In this document: positions 24,820 through 34,654 of the stretch, one piece after another
Numbering within the stretch: the first letter of the stretch is position 1
How the letters are laid out: each line of letters opens with the position of its first letter
Assembly: GCA_025210295.1 (NCBI GenBank)
Contig: JAOASC010000047.1
Span: 1 to 64,000 of the forward strand
DNA from: Flavobacteriales bacterium
GTDB lineage: Bacteria; Bacteroidota; Bacteroidia; Flavobacteriales_D; Parvicellaceae
Length of the DNA: 64,000 nucleotides
Direction: 5' to 3'
Position numbers and translations under genes: made by a program
Notes under the pieces: model-generated
Database searches by the model: none
The model's input: only the letters and a program-made list of their open reading frames with translations
Told to the model about the DNA's origin: nothing

Positions 24820-25503
24820 ATGAATATTTCGGTTGTTATAGCAGATGATAGTGATATTATTCGTACTGGTCTTAGACATATTTTAGATCAGTCGAGTAGT
24901 ATTCATGTTTGTGCAGATGTTGATAATGCACAAAAATTGATGGATGCAATAGACGAATATAAACCTAATGTTATTCTTCTAGATTATACTGCAAAAGGAT
25001 TTGATTTAGCGACCATTTCTAATATTAAAATCAAAAATAATTACATCAAACTTATTGGAATTACTCATCACCCTAGTAAAAAGTTAGTTGACGCTGCTCT
25101 TTCTAATGGAATCATGAGTCATATCAAAAAGGATTGTCCAGCTCAAGAAATTATTGACGCAGTAATTGACTCTGCCAACAACAAACATTTCTTCTGTGGG
25201 GAGGTTTTGGAACTTTTAAAACAAGAAAGTATAGACGCTGAAGTTGAAGATGAGCCATTAAACTGCTCTCCTATTTCTTTGTCTGACCGTGAACTAGATG
25301 TCGTTAAGTTAATCTCCGAAGGTTATACCAATGCTCAAATTGCTGTTGTTTTACACATCAGTAATCACACTGTAAACACACACAGAAAAAACATCATGCG
25401 TAAATTGGGAATTAGTAATACTGCTGGAATTGTAATGTTTGCAGTAAAAACTAACCTTGTAAGCCCTGATAAATTTGAGTTTTCTCCTTCAGAAAATAAT
25501 TAA
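24820..25503 (+). CDS. LuxR/NarL-type response regulator
   Basis: Two-domain regulator of 227 residues. The receiver has acidic D9 and D10, phosphoacceptor D55 in VILLDYTAKG and K103 in the SHIKKDC loop. The C-terminal GerE helix-turn-helix (about 163-220) reads LSDRELDVVKLISEGYTNAQ with VNTHRKNIMRKLGI. The ATG at 24820 (MNISVVIADD) is used because a TACTTTTG -7 box at 24801 precedes it and because the receiver fold begins there. It is 6 bp ahead of mltG, so the two are probably transcribed together. No cognate kinase is next to it; the HisKA_2 kinase at 10315 is far off. Confidence 0.9.
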   Translation: MNISVVIADDSDIIRTGLRHILDQSSSIHVCADVDNAQKLMDAIDEYKPNVILLDYTAKGFDLATISNIKIKNNYIKLIGITHHPSKKLVDAALSNGIMSHIKKDCPAQEIIDAVIDSANNKHFFCGEVLELLKQESIDAEVEDEPLNCSPISLSDRELDVVKLISEGYTNAQIAVVLHISNHTVNTHRKNIMRKLGISNTAGIVMFAVKTNLVSPDKFEFSPSENN

Positions 25504-25509
25504 ACAATT

Positions 25510-26556
25510 ATGAAAAAAATACTTGCTCTACTTATTGTTGTTCTACTTGTTATTGGTGGAATTATAGCTTATCCTTATTATCAAGTATATCAAGTCAAAG
25601 ACATTGATAACATCGCATTTGATGAATCATCAAAAAACATTATGTTGTCTGAACCTATTTTATTTAGTGAGCTAGGGACTTTTTTAAAACAGCGTAACAT
25701 CATTAAAGATCAAGATGCTTTTGATTTAATTGTAGACTTTAAACACTATGATACTATTCGTCTAAATGAGGGAATGATCACTATAAAAAAAGATTGGAAT
25801 AACAATAAATTAGTGAATCAACTTTATTTAATGCGTAATCAAAAGAAAATTATCACCTTAACGTTTGGTAGTGCTAGAAACCTTGAAGAGTTAGCTGGTA
25901 AAATTGCACCTTCTTTAGCATTAGATTCTGTTACATTAGTAACGGCTTTTAAGAATGAAGCTATTCAAAGCAAATATGGGTTTAATCATGCAACATTTAT
26001 TAGTTTGTTTTTACCGAACACCTATGAAGTCTACTATAATATTACTGCTGATGAATTTATTGCTAAAATGGCTAAAGAATATAAAAAGTTCTGGAATGCT
26101 GAACGTTTAAGCAAAGCAAAAGCTTTAAAAATGAGTCAATCTGAAATTACAACTTTGGCTTCTATTGTTTACGAAGAGCAAAAGGTTAAATTTGATGAGC
26201 AACCAAAAATTGCTGGTTTATATCTTAATCGTCTAAAAAACAACTGGCTATTACAAGCAGATCCAACGGTTAAATTTGCCCTTGGAGATCCTAGTATAAA
26301 ACGCCTATTATTTAAACACTTAGAAGTCGAGTCGCCATACAACACCTATAGAAATGCTGGTTTACCTCCTGGGCCAATTTGCTTACCTGAACCAAGAACA
26401 ATAGATGCTGTTTTAAATTTTGAGAAGCATCAATATTTTTACATGTGTGCAAAACCAGAATATAGCGGTTACCATAACTTCTCAAAAACCTTATCACAAC
26501 ACAATGCTTATGCTAAGGAATATCAAAGCTGGCTAACTAAAGAGGGAATTCGTTAA
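25510..26556 (+). CDS. mltG: Endolytic murein transglycosylase MltG (YceG)
   Basis: Membrane-anchored enzyme that cuts nascent glycan strands and sets their length. One N-terminal membrane helix (about 4-21) is followed by the LysM-like segment and the YceG catalytic domain. Seen: SLFLPNTYEVYYN, the catalytic glutamate E222 in ASIVYEEQ, LQADPTVKFAL, and the closing SPYNTYRNAGLPPGPI motif. Length 348 residues is normal. It follows the LuxR regulator by 6 bp. The convergent LtaS-like gene ends only 6 bp away, across a palindrome at 26561-26576. Confidence 0.95.
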   Translation: MKKILALLIVVLLVIGGIIAYPYYQVYQVKDIDNIAFDESSKNIMLSEPILFSELGTFLKQRNIIKDQDAFDLIVDFKHYDTIRLNEGMITIKKDWNNNKLVNQLYLMRNQKKIITLTFGSARNLEELAGKIAPSLALDSVTLVTAFKNEAIQSKYGFNHATFISLFLPNTYEVYYNITADEFIAKMAKEYKKFWNAERLSKAKALKMSQSEITTLASIVYEEQKVKFDEQPKIAGLYLNRLKNNWLLQADPTVKFALGDPSIKRLLFKHLEVESPYNTYRNAGLPPGPICLPEPRTIDAVLNFEKHQYFYMCAKPEYSGYHNFSKTLSQHNAYAKEYQSWLTKEGIR

Positions 26557-26561
26557 AAATC

Positions 26562-28567
26562 TTATTGATCAATAAGGTTCTTTACACAAACATAATTATT
26601 GATTTTTTTATAGGTTTCCAATTGGTCATTCAACTGGTCTATCGCTATAGAATCTTTTAATGGCGTGATTTTTAAACCCTCTTTAAACTGATAAATATTA
26701 CTTCCAAAAAAGACTTTATCATGTATAATAAAACTCGGCATGTCTATGGCTTTAATATTTAATGGAATTACGCGATTTGCTTCAAAATTTAGACTTGTAC
26801 TCAGGCCATTTCCTAACCAATGATTCTTCTGAGGAACCTCCAACTGATAATTATGCTTTAATAGAGCTAACAAGGATGGTAGCACATCAATATGTGAACA
26901 AACTCCTTTAAATTTTGCTGTTTTTCTTAATAATGGGGAATAGATTACAAAAGGAACGTGATAATTTTCAAAAATATTATCAGTTAAATTCAAATCTACT
27001 GCATGGTCGCCAGTGATTAAAAAAATTGTGTTTTTAAAATCATCCCTTTGCTTTATACGTTCAAAGAAATGTTTTAAAGCGTCATCTGCATAGCATATAG
27101 AAGATAAAATTGCTTTATCAATTTTTTGAACATCATCTAGTGTTAAGTTCAATGCATGCAATCTTGATTGAAGATAATCATCTGTATAATAAATATCATC
27201 TGATAAATTATAAGGACTATGATTACTCAAGGTTTGAAAAACACTCAAATAAGGAGCACGAATTGAATCCATGACATCTAATCCCTGATTATACATTGCA
27301 GCATCTTTATGTCCCCATGCTTGTTGAGAACGTACATATAAATTCATTGGATATTTTAACGTATCGAATTGATCCATTGTAAAACAATTATCCACTTTAT
27401 TCTGCTGCATAAAGGCTGAAACATTATCAAAATTACCTGATCCTCCATAAAAATAAGAAGTATAATAATCGTTATCTCTTAAAATCTGAATTAAACTATT
27501 ATGCTTTGGAAACCTGAGCTTATTCAAGGTGTCTTGTTTCATATTGATAAAACCCCTTGCTCCTATTCCCGATGGTAAAGAAGCTAATAAATTGGGTAAC
27601 ACGCCATAAGAACGTTCAGCATTGGAAAAAAGTTAGTCCAACTAAGACCATTTGCTATTATACTATCTACGAAAGGAGTTAAACTCTTTTTCGTTGCACA
27701 ATTACTTCCAGAGAATGAAGCAGATAAACTTTCTGATACAATAATTACAATATTGGGTTTTTCATTACACTCAGCAAAATAACTTTGTAAAACATTTTGA
27801 TATTCTGAATCATTAATCAAAGGGAAATCGGTTGATAAAAAATGCTTATCAGCATATAAGCTGTTTAACTTTAAGACTTCTTTTTTTATTTCTTCCCTTG
27901 ATTCCAATAAATCAAAGTTTAAATTTTCACTATAAGTTTTTATTAAAAAAACGGGTTTTGAATTCCCTACTAAAAAGTGGTTATAATTCTCAAAAAATGT
28001 AATGGGCTTAAAAGTATGCTTCCGATTCACAACCGATACGATACTGATGATTACATAAGTTCCTATAATCCAATAAGCGCTTCTATCATGTTTCCATTTT
28101 TTAGATTTAATGAGTAAAAAAAAGAAAATCAATAAAATAATTCCCCCTGAAAAAAGTAATGTTATCCTATTCATTGAGAACTCGGAGAAAATAATATTGA
28201 CAATTTCCATCAATGAAAATTCAAAAACAGCACTCGACAGCAATGCATTATTGATTAAGAAATACCCTGTTAAGAGTAACCAACACAATTGCAAGAATAA
28301 AAAAACAAATCGAACAAGAAATTTTGTAAAATTAAGCTGAACGAAAGCTAGAGCTCCAAATGGAATTAAGCCAACAAGAGAAAATAAAACGATAAATAAC
28401 GTATCATAATTAATACTTCTACTATACAAAACTGAAAAAGGAATTGCCTCAAGTTTTACCGAATTAATATACCAATACTCTCCTATTCTAAGAATTATAT
28501 TGACGAATATTGTTAAAAAAACAACAATACTATAATCCAATAAAAAATCTTGAAGTTTTTTTAGCAT
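26562..28567 (-). pseudogene. LtaS-like sulfatase-family membrane protein, split by a frameshift
   Basis: Two frames form one gene. The 5' part (28567-27584) has about five membrane helices and the start of an LtaS/phosphoglycerol-transferase sulfatase domain (NIVIIVSESLSASFSGSN ... NGLSWTNFF), then runs off frame to a TAG. The 3' part (from ~27640 to 26562) continues it: AERSYGVLPNLLASLPSGIG (S as probable nucleophile), SYFYGGSGNFDN, FLITGDHAVDLN. The break lies at an A6 run (27626-27631, T6 on the coding strand); one more T would give WTNFFSNAERSYGVLP and restore a ~668-residue protein. Possible causes are an assembly error, a phase-variable switch or true loss. Such enzymes move glycerol- or ethanolamine-phosphate groups onto surface glycans or lipids. 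Confidence 0.85.
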
Positions 28568-28607
28568 AATCTATGGCCAATTCTTCTTGTTAAAACTTTG
28601 CTTAATT

Positions 28608-30935
28608 CTATATTTCAATTCCAACTACACACACATCATCTACTTGTTCTATTGCTCCTTTCCAATCGACAAAAGCTTCTTCTATTTTATCTTTTTGCGC
28701 TAACATTTCCAATAAATGATTGGTCAACAATAATTTTTTAAACGGTTTATATTTATATTTTTTCCCTTTTATTCCTCCAAATTGATCGGGAAAACCATCG
28801 GTAAAAAGATATAATGTATCGTCTTTAAACAAGTTAATTTTAGTTTGTTCAAAACCTTTCATGTTTTCATATAAACCTACAGGTTGTTTATTGGCTTTAT
28901 ATTCTATTAGAGAATATTCTTCTCCTAAAAGTGTAGCCCTTTCTTCACGTTGCTGATCTGTTAAGTATTTTGTTTTTCTAATGATCCACAATGGATTATT
29001 GGCTCCAGAAAAATTTATGTACTTCTCACCTTCACAATGTGAACATAAAGCGATGTCCATACCGTCCTTAACTTCCTTACCACTTTGTGCAAATGTTTCG
29101 ATTACCAATTCTCTTGTTTTATTTAAAATGGCATTAGGGTCGGTTAATGAAAACTCTTTAATGCTTCTATTCAAAGCGTTTGAACACACGACACTAACCA
29201 ATGCTCCAGGTATTCCATGCCCTGTGCAATCTCCCACAGCAAAATAAGTAAACTTGCCTACTTTTTGTAACCAATAAAAATCTCCACTCACAACGTCTTT
29301 AGGTTTAAAGAGTACAAAGTGTTGGTTCAGATGTTTATTTAAAGCTTCTTCTGATGGAAAAATTGCTTGTTGTAAGCGTTCTGAATATTTTATACTGTCA
29401 CTTATTTCTTTATGAGTTGTCTCTAGTTCTAGGTGTTGTTGCTCAATTTGTTGCTTCTGATTTTCAACTGCTTCTTTTTGATTTTCAATGACTCCTTTTT
29501 GTTCTTTTGTTATTTTAAAGCGATTGTATATCACTCCAGCAAAAACCCCAGCGAGTATTAAACCAAAGTATAAAAACCACTTTTGCTTCTTTTGTGAAGC
29601 GACTTCTAATAGGGTCTTCTCGTTCTCTAATTGAACCGCTCTTAATTTTGAAGCTTGAATTTTATCAGCTACGGCGTTTTTTACGCTATCTGTTGCTTTC
29701 TTTTTTTCATACTCATATTTTGCTTGCTGTTCAATTAAAGCTTTATAATTTTCCTTATTTAAAATCGAGTCCCGCATTTTAACCTCCAACTCATACATTT
29801 CAAAAGCTTCTTGGTAATTACCTTGTTTCTTAGCAACTGACCACAATTGTCTGGCACATAATGCTATAACATTTGGATCTCCAATATTATAAGCCAACTG
29901 AAGTGCTTTTGTTAAATACTCTTTTGCTTTTTTATATTCTTTCAAATGAATATATAATTCTGCTATGTTAGTGTAGGAAGAAGCAATCCCTCTTTTGTTG
30001 TCTAACTCCTCTACAATAGCTATACTAAGTTCCATATATGCTATGGCTTTAGGAGTATCCTTTTGAATATGGTATGTACTTGCTAGATTACTATAGGAAA
30101 TAGATTCTCCCATTCTATTTCCTAAAGTCTTTTCTATTTCTAAACTTTTTTCATAAAATTTTCTTGCTAAAGAAATTTTATTTTGCATTCTATATACGTT
30201 ACCAATATTGTTATTTGCCAATCCAATTCCTCTTAAGTTACCCAGCTCTTCTTCTAGCTCTAAACTTCGCTTGTAATAGGTTAAGGCTAACTCCAAGTTG
30301 CCTTGTTCACCATATATTACTCCTATATTATTATAAGAAAGCGCTATACCTTTTTTATTCCCTAATTGTTCTTTAAGTTTCAAACTTTCATTATAATATT
30401 TCAATGCTAAAGAAACCTTTCCTTGAATTTTATAAATTCCTCCAATATTATTTAAACTAATAGCAATTTCTTTCTTATTGTTTAATTTACGTTCAATTTC
30501 TAAACTCTTGTTATAATAATCTAAAGCTTCTGAATAGTTACTCTTTGTATAGTAATAATACCCTTTATTATTAATGACATTAGCTAAACTTTGTCTCAAT
30601 GTATGGTGCACTTTTGGATCTGATGCATTTTTACCAAAGGTCTCTAACTGATGGTTGATATAAACATATAACCATTCATTATACTTAGGCCAAACGTTTT
30701 CATCATAGCTATTCTCTACCAACCTTTCTATTATATGAATTTTAACAGTATCATTTTTAGCTTGATGATATTCGGTCAAAGAACTATCCAGTAATTTTTT
30801 TTCAGGTGCTGAAATTTTATTGATTTCTAAACTATCGATAAGATAGAAAGAAGTTACTCCGTATTGTTCCTGCCCTATTAAGTTGGCAATAAAGCAGGAT
30901 AGCAAAATAAAGGGAAGTATTATTTTTCTTTTCAT
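28608..30935 (-). CDS. TPR-repeat membrane protein with C-terminal SpoIIE-type phosphatase domain
   Basis: A 775-residue protein. After a signal peptide it has at least six tetratricopeptide repeats (roughly 105-390), several nearly identical (ALDYYNKSLEIERKL, ALKYYNESLKLKEQLG). A membrane helix (KWFLYFGLILAGVFAGVIY, ~456) and a coiled coil rich in Q/E follow, then a PP2C/SpoIIE phosphatase domain: DVVSGDFYWLQ, GDCTGHGIPGALVS, SGANNPLWII and DDTLYLFTDGFPDQFGG. The TPR part is outside and the phosphatase inside. RsbU/SpoIIE-like phosphatases usually act on anti-sigma antagonists, but no such partner is encoded here, and this layout is common in Flavobacteriales with unknown targets. It lies between nadB and the LtaS-like gene on the same strand. 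Confidence 0.85.
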   Translation of the reverse strand: MKRKIILPFILLSCFIANLIGQEQYGVTSFYLIDSLEINKISAPEKKLLDSSLTEYHQAKNDTVKIHIIERLVENSYDENVWPKYNEWLYVYINHQLETFGKNASDPKVHHTLRQSLANVINNKGYYYYTKSNYSEALDYYNKSLEIERKLNNKKEIAISLNNIGGIYKIQGKVSLALKYYNESLKLKEQLGNKKGIALSYNNIGVIYGEQGNLELALTYYKRSLELEEELGNLRGIGLANNNIGNVYRMQNKISLARKFYEKSLEIEKTLGNRMGESISYSNLASTYHIQKDTPKAIAYMELSIAIVEELDNKRGIASSYTNIAELYIHLKEYKKAKEYLTKALQLAYNIGDPNVIALCARQLWSVAKKQGNYQEAFEMYELEVKMRDSILNKENYKALIEQQAKYEYEKKKATDSVKNAVADKIQASKLRAVQLENEKTLLEVASQKKQKWFLYFGLILAGVFAGVIYNRFKITKEQKGVIENQKEAVENQKQQIEQQHLELETTHKEISDSIKYSERLQQAIFPSEEALNKHLNQHFVLFKPKDVVSGDFYWLQKVGKFTYFAVGDCTGHGIPGALVSVVCSNALNRSIKEFSLTDPNAILNKTRELVIETFAQSGKEVKDGMDIALCSHCEGEKYINFSGANNPLWIIRKTKYLTDQQREERATLLGEEYSLIEYKANKQPVGLYENMKGFEQTKINLFKDDTLYLFTDGFPDQFGGIKGKKYKYKPFKKLLLTNHLLEMLAQKDKIEEAFVDWKGAIEQVDDVCVVGIEI

Positions 30936-30972
30936 ATTATAATGGAACGAACTGATATTTTCTGTGCTCGAT

Positions 30973-32544
30973 TTAGCAATCTAAACTATAGAATGCGCCT
31001 CTATTTTCTTTCCTTTTTTGAGATTGTTTCACGATTAAATAAGCAATAGCATTTAAGTTTCTCAATTCACATAACTGAGGAGATAACGTTGCGGTTTGAT
31101 AAATATTTTCTGTATCATGATAGATTTCATCTAAACGCTTCAAAGCTTTTGCTAAACGCTCATCTGAACGCACTATAGCAACAAAATCACTCATCACTGT
31201 TTGAAGAGCTTTCCGATTATGCTTAATCATAATTAATTCTTTTGGGACTGTTGTTCCATCTGCATCCCATTCGGGTATATTCGAAAAACGGCCATTAACC
31301 TCTTCTGAGTGATTAATGATATCAGCTGCGATATTATGCCCATACACTAAGGCTTCTAATAAAGAATTAGAGGCCAAACGATTCGCTCCATGCAACCCTG
31401 TTCGAGATGCTTCTCCACACGCGTATAAATTTTTAATTGATGTCTGACCATTTTGATCAACCGCAATACCACCACAAAAATAATGGCAAGCAGGTACAAC
31501 TGGAATCAAATCTTTTTTTGCGTCAATTCCAACGCGTAAGCATTTCTCGTAAATATTAGGAAAATGTTCTAAAAACTTCTCAAAATCTAAATGACGACAG
31601 TCCAAATAAACGCAATCTTCCCCTGTTTTATTCAATTCATTATCAATTGCTCTTGCAACAATATCTCTTGATGCTAACTCTGCTCGGTCATCAATTTCAA
31701 ACATAAACCGCTCACCTTTTTTGTTTACCAAATAAGCTCCAAAACCTCTAACTGCTTCTGAGACTAAAAAGGCAGGGCTAACACCTGGTTGATATAATGC
31801 TGTTGGATGAAATTGAACAAACTCGATATCTTCTATTTGAGCTTTAGCGCGATAAGCCATGGCTATACCATCACCAGTAGCAATTGTTGGATTTGTTGTA
31901 GAAGCATAGACTTGTCCAGCGCCACCAGTTGCGATAATAGTCTTATTAGCCACATAAGTATCTATTTCTTGGGTCTGTTGATTTAAGACATAGGCTCCAT
32001 AACAATTAATCGCCTCTTTTTTAAAGCTTTTAATTTTTTGGTTCACATGATGATCTGTTATCAAATCAATAGCAAAATGATGAGGCAAAGTGGTAATGTT
32101 AGATAGTTTTTTGACCTGATTTAGAAGGGTTGTTTCAATTTCAAACCCAGTTATATCTTTGTGATGTATAATTCGATTGGCAGAATGCCCCCCTTCTTTC
32201 CCTAAATCATAATCTCCAGTATCATCAAAATCAAATTCTGCTCCCCAAGCTATTAATTCTTTTAGACGATCTGGAGCTTCTTCAATTACCATTCTGACCA
32301 CCTCTGGATCACTCAATTGATCGCCAGCAATCATCGTATCTTTGATATGGCTCTCAAAGGAATCTAATTTATCCCATACTACTGCAATACCACCTTGGGC
32401 ATACTTTGTATTAGACTCGTTTTCATAAGATTTTGTAACGACTCCAATTGTATTGTTCGGTAAAGCTTTTGCCAATTTAATTGCAGTACTTAACCCAGCT
32501 ACTCCCGAACCAAGTATTAATACATCAAAATGAACTAATCCCAT
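30973..32544 (-). CDS. nadB: L-aspartate oxidase
   Basis: FAD enzyme that oxidises aspartate to iminoaspartate, the first step of aspartate-route NAD synthesis. The FAD motif is VLILGSGVAGLSTAIKLAK near the N-terminus; also seen are TKYAQGGIAVVW, EFVQFHPTALY, ELASRDIVARAID, CGGIAVDQNGQTSI and GLHGANRLASNSLLEALVYG. Length 523 is normal. It shares one base with the stop of nadA (TAATG-type overlap), so the two are coupled. The 3' end is 37 bp from the TPR-SpoIIE gene, which may be in the same transcript. The same genome also carries a 3-hydroxyanthranilate dioxygenase. Confidence 0.96.
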   Translation of the reverse strand: MGLVHFDVLILGSGVAGLSTAIKLAKALPNNTIGVVTKSYENESNTKYAQGGIAVVWDKLDSFESHIKDTMIAGDQLSDPEVVRMVIEEAPDRLKELIAWGAEFDFDDTGDYDLGKEGGHSANRIIHHKDITGFEIETTLLNQVKKLSNITTLPHHFAIDLITDHHVNQKIKSFKKEAINCYGAYVLNQQTQEIDTYVANKTIIATGGAGQVYASTTNPTIATGDGIAMAYRAKAQIEDIEFVQFHPTALYQPGVSPAFLVSEAVRGFGAYLVNKKGERFMFEIDDRAELASRDIVARAIDNELNKTGEDCVYLDCRHLDFEKFLEHFPNIYEKCLRVGIDAKKDLIPVVPACHYFCGGIAVDQNGQTSIKNLYACGEASRTGLHGANRLASNSLLEALVYGHNIAADIINHSEEVNGRFSNIPEWDADGTTVPKELIMIKHNRKALQTVMSDFVAIVRSDERLAKALKRLDEIYHDTENIYQTATLSPQLCELRNLNAIAYLIVKQSQKRKENRGAFYSLDC

Positions 32545-33548
32545 TATCTTGCTGATATTTCTAACATTCTTTCAATAGGAATTAAGGCCTTTTTTCTAAC
32601 CTCTTCATCTACATTCACTTCAGGCAATTCATACTTCATGCATAAATATAACTTCTGCATCGTATTCATTTTCATATAACCACATTCAGAACAAGCACAA
32701 GTATTATCCTCTTCTACTGGTACAGGAATTAATTCTTTGCTAGGTGCTTCTTTTTTCATTTCATGCAAAATTCCAGCTTCTGTTCCTACAATATATTTTT
32801 GACTATCATCTGTTTTTACAAAATTAATCATCCCAGATGTCGAACCAATGTAATCTGCTACTTTTAAAATATGGGCTTCAGACTCAGGGTGAGCAATAAT
32901 TTTTGCATCTGGGTGTTCTAAATGTAATTCTACTAACTTATCTAAAGAAAAAGCTTCATGTACTACACAAGCACCATCCCAAAGCACCATATTTCTACCA
33001 GTTTCTTTGTTGATAAAAGCTCCTAAGTTTTTATCTGGAGCAAAAATAATGGGTTGATCTTCAGGTATGGAGTCAATAATTTTCTTGGCATTCGAAGAAG
33101 TACAAACTAAATCGCTATGTGCTTTTACGCCAGCTGATGCATTGACATAAGTAACTACCACATGGTTAGGATATTGTTTTTTAAACTCCCCCAAATCTTC
33201 TGCTGAACACGATTCAGCCAAAGAGCATCCGGCCTTTAAATCTGGTAATAATACCTTTTTTTCTGGGTTAAGGATTTTAGCAGTTTCAGCCATAAAATGA
33301 ACCCCAGCAAAAACGATAATATCTGCTTCAACATTAGCTGCTTTTTGCGATAACCCCAAGCTATCTCCAACATAATCAGCAATTTCCTGAATTTCAGGTT
33401 CTTGATAATAATGTGCTAATATAACCGCATTTTTTTCTTCTTTTAAGCGTTTGATTTCTTCAACAAAATTGACCGTAGGAGGAGTATCTATTTTTAAATA
33501 ACCAACTTCTTCTAACTCTAATTTTGCTTTATCTAATTCAGTATTCAT
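32544..33548 (-). CDS. nadA: Quinolinate synthase
   Basis: [4Fe-4S] enzyme that condenses iminoaspartate with dihydroxyacetone phosphate to give quinolinate. The iron-sulfur cysteines are visible at C108 (LKAGCSLAES), C194 (WDGACVVHEAF) and within CACSECGYMKM (284-289). Further family motifs are ILAHYYQEPEIQEIADYVGD, VTYVNASAGVKAHSD and FAPDKNLGAFI. 334 residues is the usual length. It leads the nadA-nadB pair, with a 1-bp overlap into nadB, and has a TAAATTTG -7 box at 33593-33600. Confidence 0.97.
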   Translation of the reverse strand: MNTELDKAKLELEEVGYLKIDTPPTVNFVEEIKRLKEEKNAVILAHYYQEPEIQEIADYVGDSLGLSQKAANVEADIIVFAGVHFMAETAKILNPEKKVLLPDLKAGCSLAESCSAEDLGEFKKQYPNHVVVTYVNASAGVKAHSDLVCTSSNAKKIIDSIPEDQPIIFAPDKNLGAFINKETGRNMVLWDGACVVHEAFSLDKLVELHLEHPDAKIIAHPESEAHILKVADYIGSTSGMINFVKTDDSQKYIVGTEAGILHEMKKEAPSKELIPVPVEEDNTCACSECGYMKMNTMQKLYLCMKYELPEVNVDEEVRKKALIPIERMLEISAR

Positions 33549-33592
33549 ATTCTTTTGTATTTATTTATAACTATACTGTTACAATAACTATA

Positions 33593-33600
33593 CAAATTTA
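33593..33600 (-). promoter_or_regulatory. -7 box (TAAATTTG) of nadA-nadB
   Basis: Exact TAnnTTTG match on the minus strand, 44 nt before the nadA ATG at 33548. Confidence 0.55.
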
Positions 33601-33638
33601 ATGAAAAAAGAGTTGATGCTGTCAATTGGGATGCTAGA

Positions 33639-34652
33639 TTATCGCTTTAGTCCCAAATTATATTTGAGCAACAATTCAAAAGCTGAGGTTATCCCCAATC
33701 CACTTTGTAAGTTTGATAATGTATAATCATAGCTTAATCCTATATAATAATTATTATATCTAAATGCTGCATTAATAATTACAGCATCGTTTACTCTCAA
33801 GTGACTTCCAACTTTAAAGTTTACATTATTTCCATTAAGCGTATACTTGGATTTCACTTTAATTGGAAAAGAAATAAAGGAACCGATTTGAAACACACTC
33901 GAATTGCCCTGAACTGTATAGTAAAAATCCGGAGTCAAAAAAGGCTTATCATTACTGAAAACAGAATTATTTTTTTGTTCTCTAATCTCTACTGTCCCAT
34001 AAACAGTTAACTTTCTATTCAATTGATTTTCGCTATAAATAGCATAGTAATTGGGCTTCAATAAATGTTTAATGGAAACTCCTGCGGTAGTCTTAATTTT
34101 ATTGAGATAAACAGCTCCCCAAGTCATTCCTGCAGAAAAATCCAGGTTTAATTTAGTGTATTTATCAAATCTATTCTGATCTTCTGAAAATATATTTTCA
34201 TCAAAATAAAAACCATTCCATTGCTCTTCCCAAATTGAATTCCCCCCATTGTTCGAAAACTGAACAATACCAGAGCTTATGCCAAAAGATAGTATATCCT
34301 GAGTGGGAAGTTTTGATTTCAGATGATAAGCTAAATTAATTTTTGCATTTAAACTTTTTTGAATATTATCTCCTAGATTTTCTTGTAAAAAAAATACACC
34401 GACTCCAATTTTTTCTTGTAAAATAGGCATACTAGAAGAAAATAAATTTGAAGTAAAAGGAATACCGATATTTCTCCATTGATTCCTGTATGCCAAAGTA
34501 CTTCTTAACCCTTTTTCTCTACCTGTTTCAGAAGGAGATAAAAAATTAGCCATTAAATTCATTTGAGAAAAGTGCTGGGTCGTCTGAGCTACAATAAGTT
34601 TACCACCACCAATCAAACAGCAGAATAAAACTATTTTAAAATATGTACTCAT
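33639..34652 (-). CDS. PorP/SprF-family outer-membrane protein (partner of the type-B cargo upstream)
   Basis: A 337-residue beta-barrel-type protein with a signal peptide ending at about IVAQTTQ. The PorP/SprF start is clear: QHFSQMNLMANFLSPSETG, then RSTLAYRNQWRNIG. The family is known from SprF of Flavobacterium johnsoniae, which is needed for secretion of the adhesin SprB, and such proteins are generally found next to a type-B sorting-domain protein. Here it directly follows a metalloprotease with that domain (2-bp gap), so it is most likely its dedicated secretion or anchoring partner. Confidence 0.85.
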   Translation of the reverse strand: MSTYFKIVLFCCLIGGGKLIVAQTTQHFSQMNLMANFLSPSETGREKGLRSTLAYRNQWRNIGIPFTSNLFSSSMPILQEKIGVGVFFLQENLGDNIQKSLNAKINLAYHLKSKLPTQDILSFGISSGIVQFSNNGGNSIWEEQWNGFYFDENIFSEDQNRFDKYTKLNLDFSAGMTWGAVYLNKIKTTAGVSIKHLLKPNYYAIYSENQLNRKLTVYGTVEIREQKNNSVFSNDKPFLTPDFYYTVQGNSSVFQIGSFISFPIKVKSKYTLNGNNVNFKVGSHLRVNDAVIINAAFRYNNYYIGLSYDYTLSNLQSGLGITSAFELLLKYNLGLKR

Positions 34653-34654
34653 AA

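Noticed and set aside
26561-26576. Perfect 16-bp palindrome CTTATTGATCAATAAG between mltG and the LtaS-like gene
   Set aside because: It has no loop beyond GATC and no T run, and it overlaps the coding end; it is too weak to call a terminator and may be chance in AT-rich DNA.
27584-28567. Treating the 5' half of the LtaS-like locus as an independent short membrane protein
   Set aside because: It stops in the middle of the conserved sulfatase core, and the missing part continues in the other frame just after a homopolymer.
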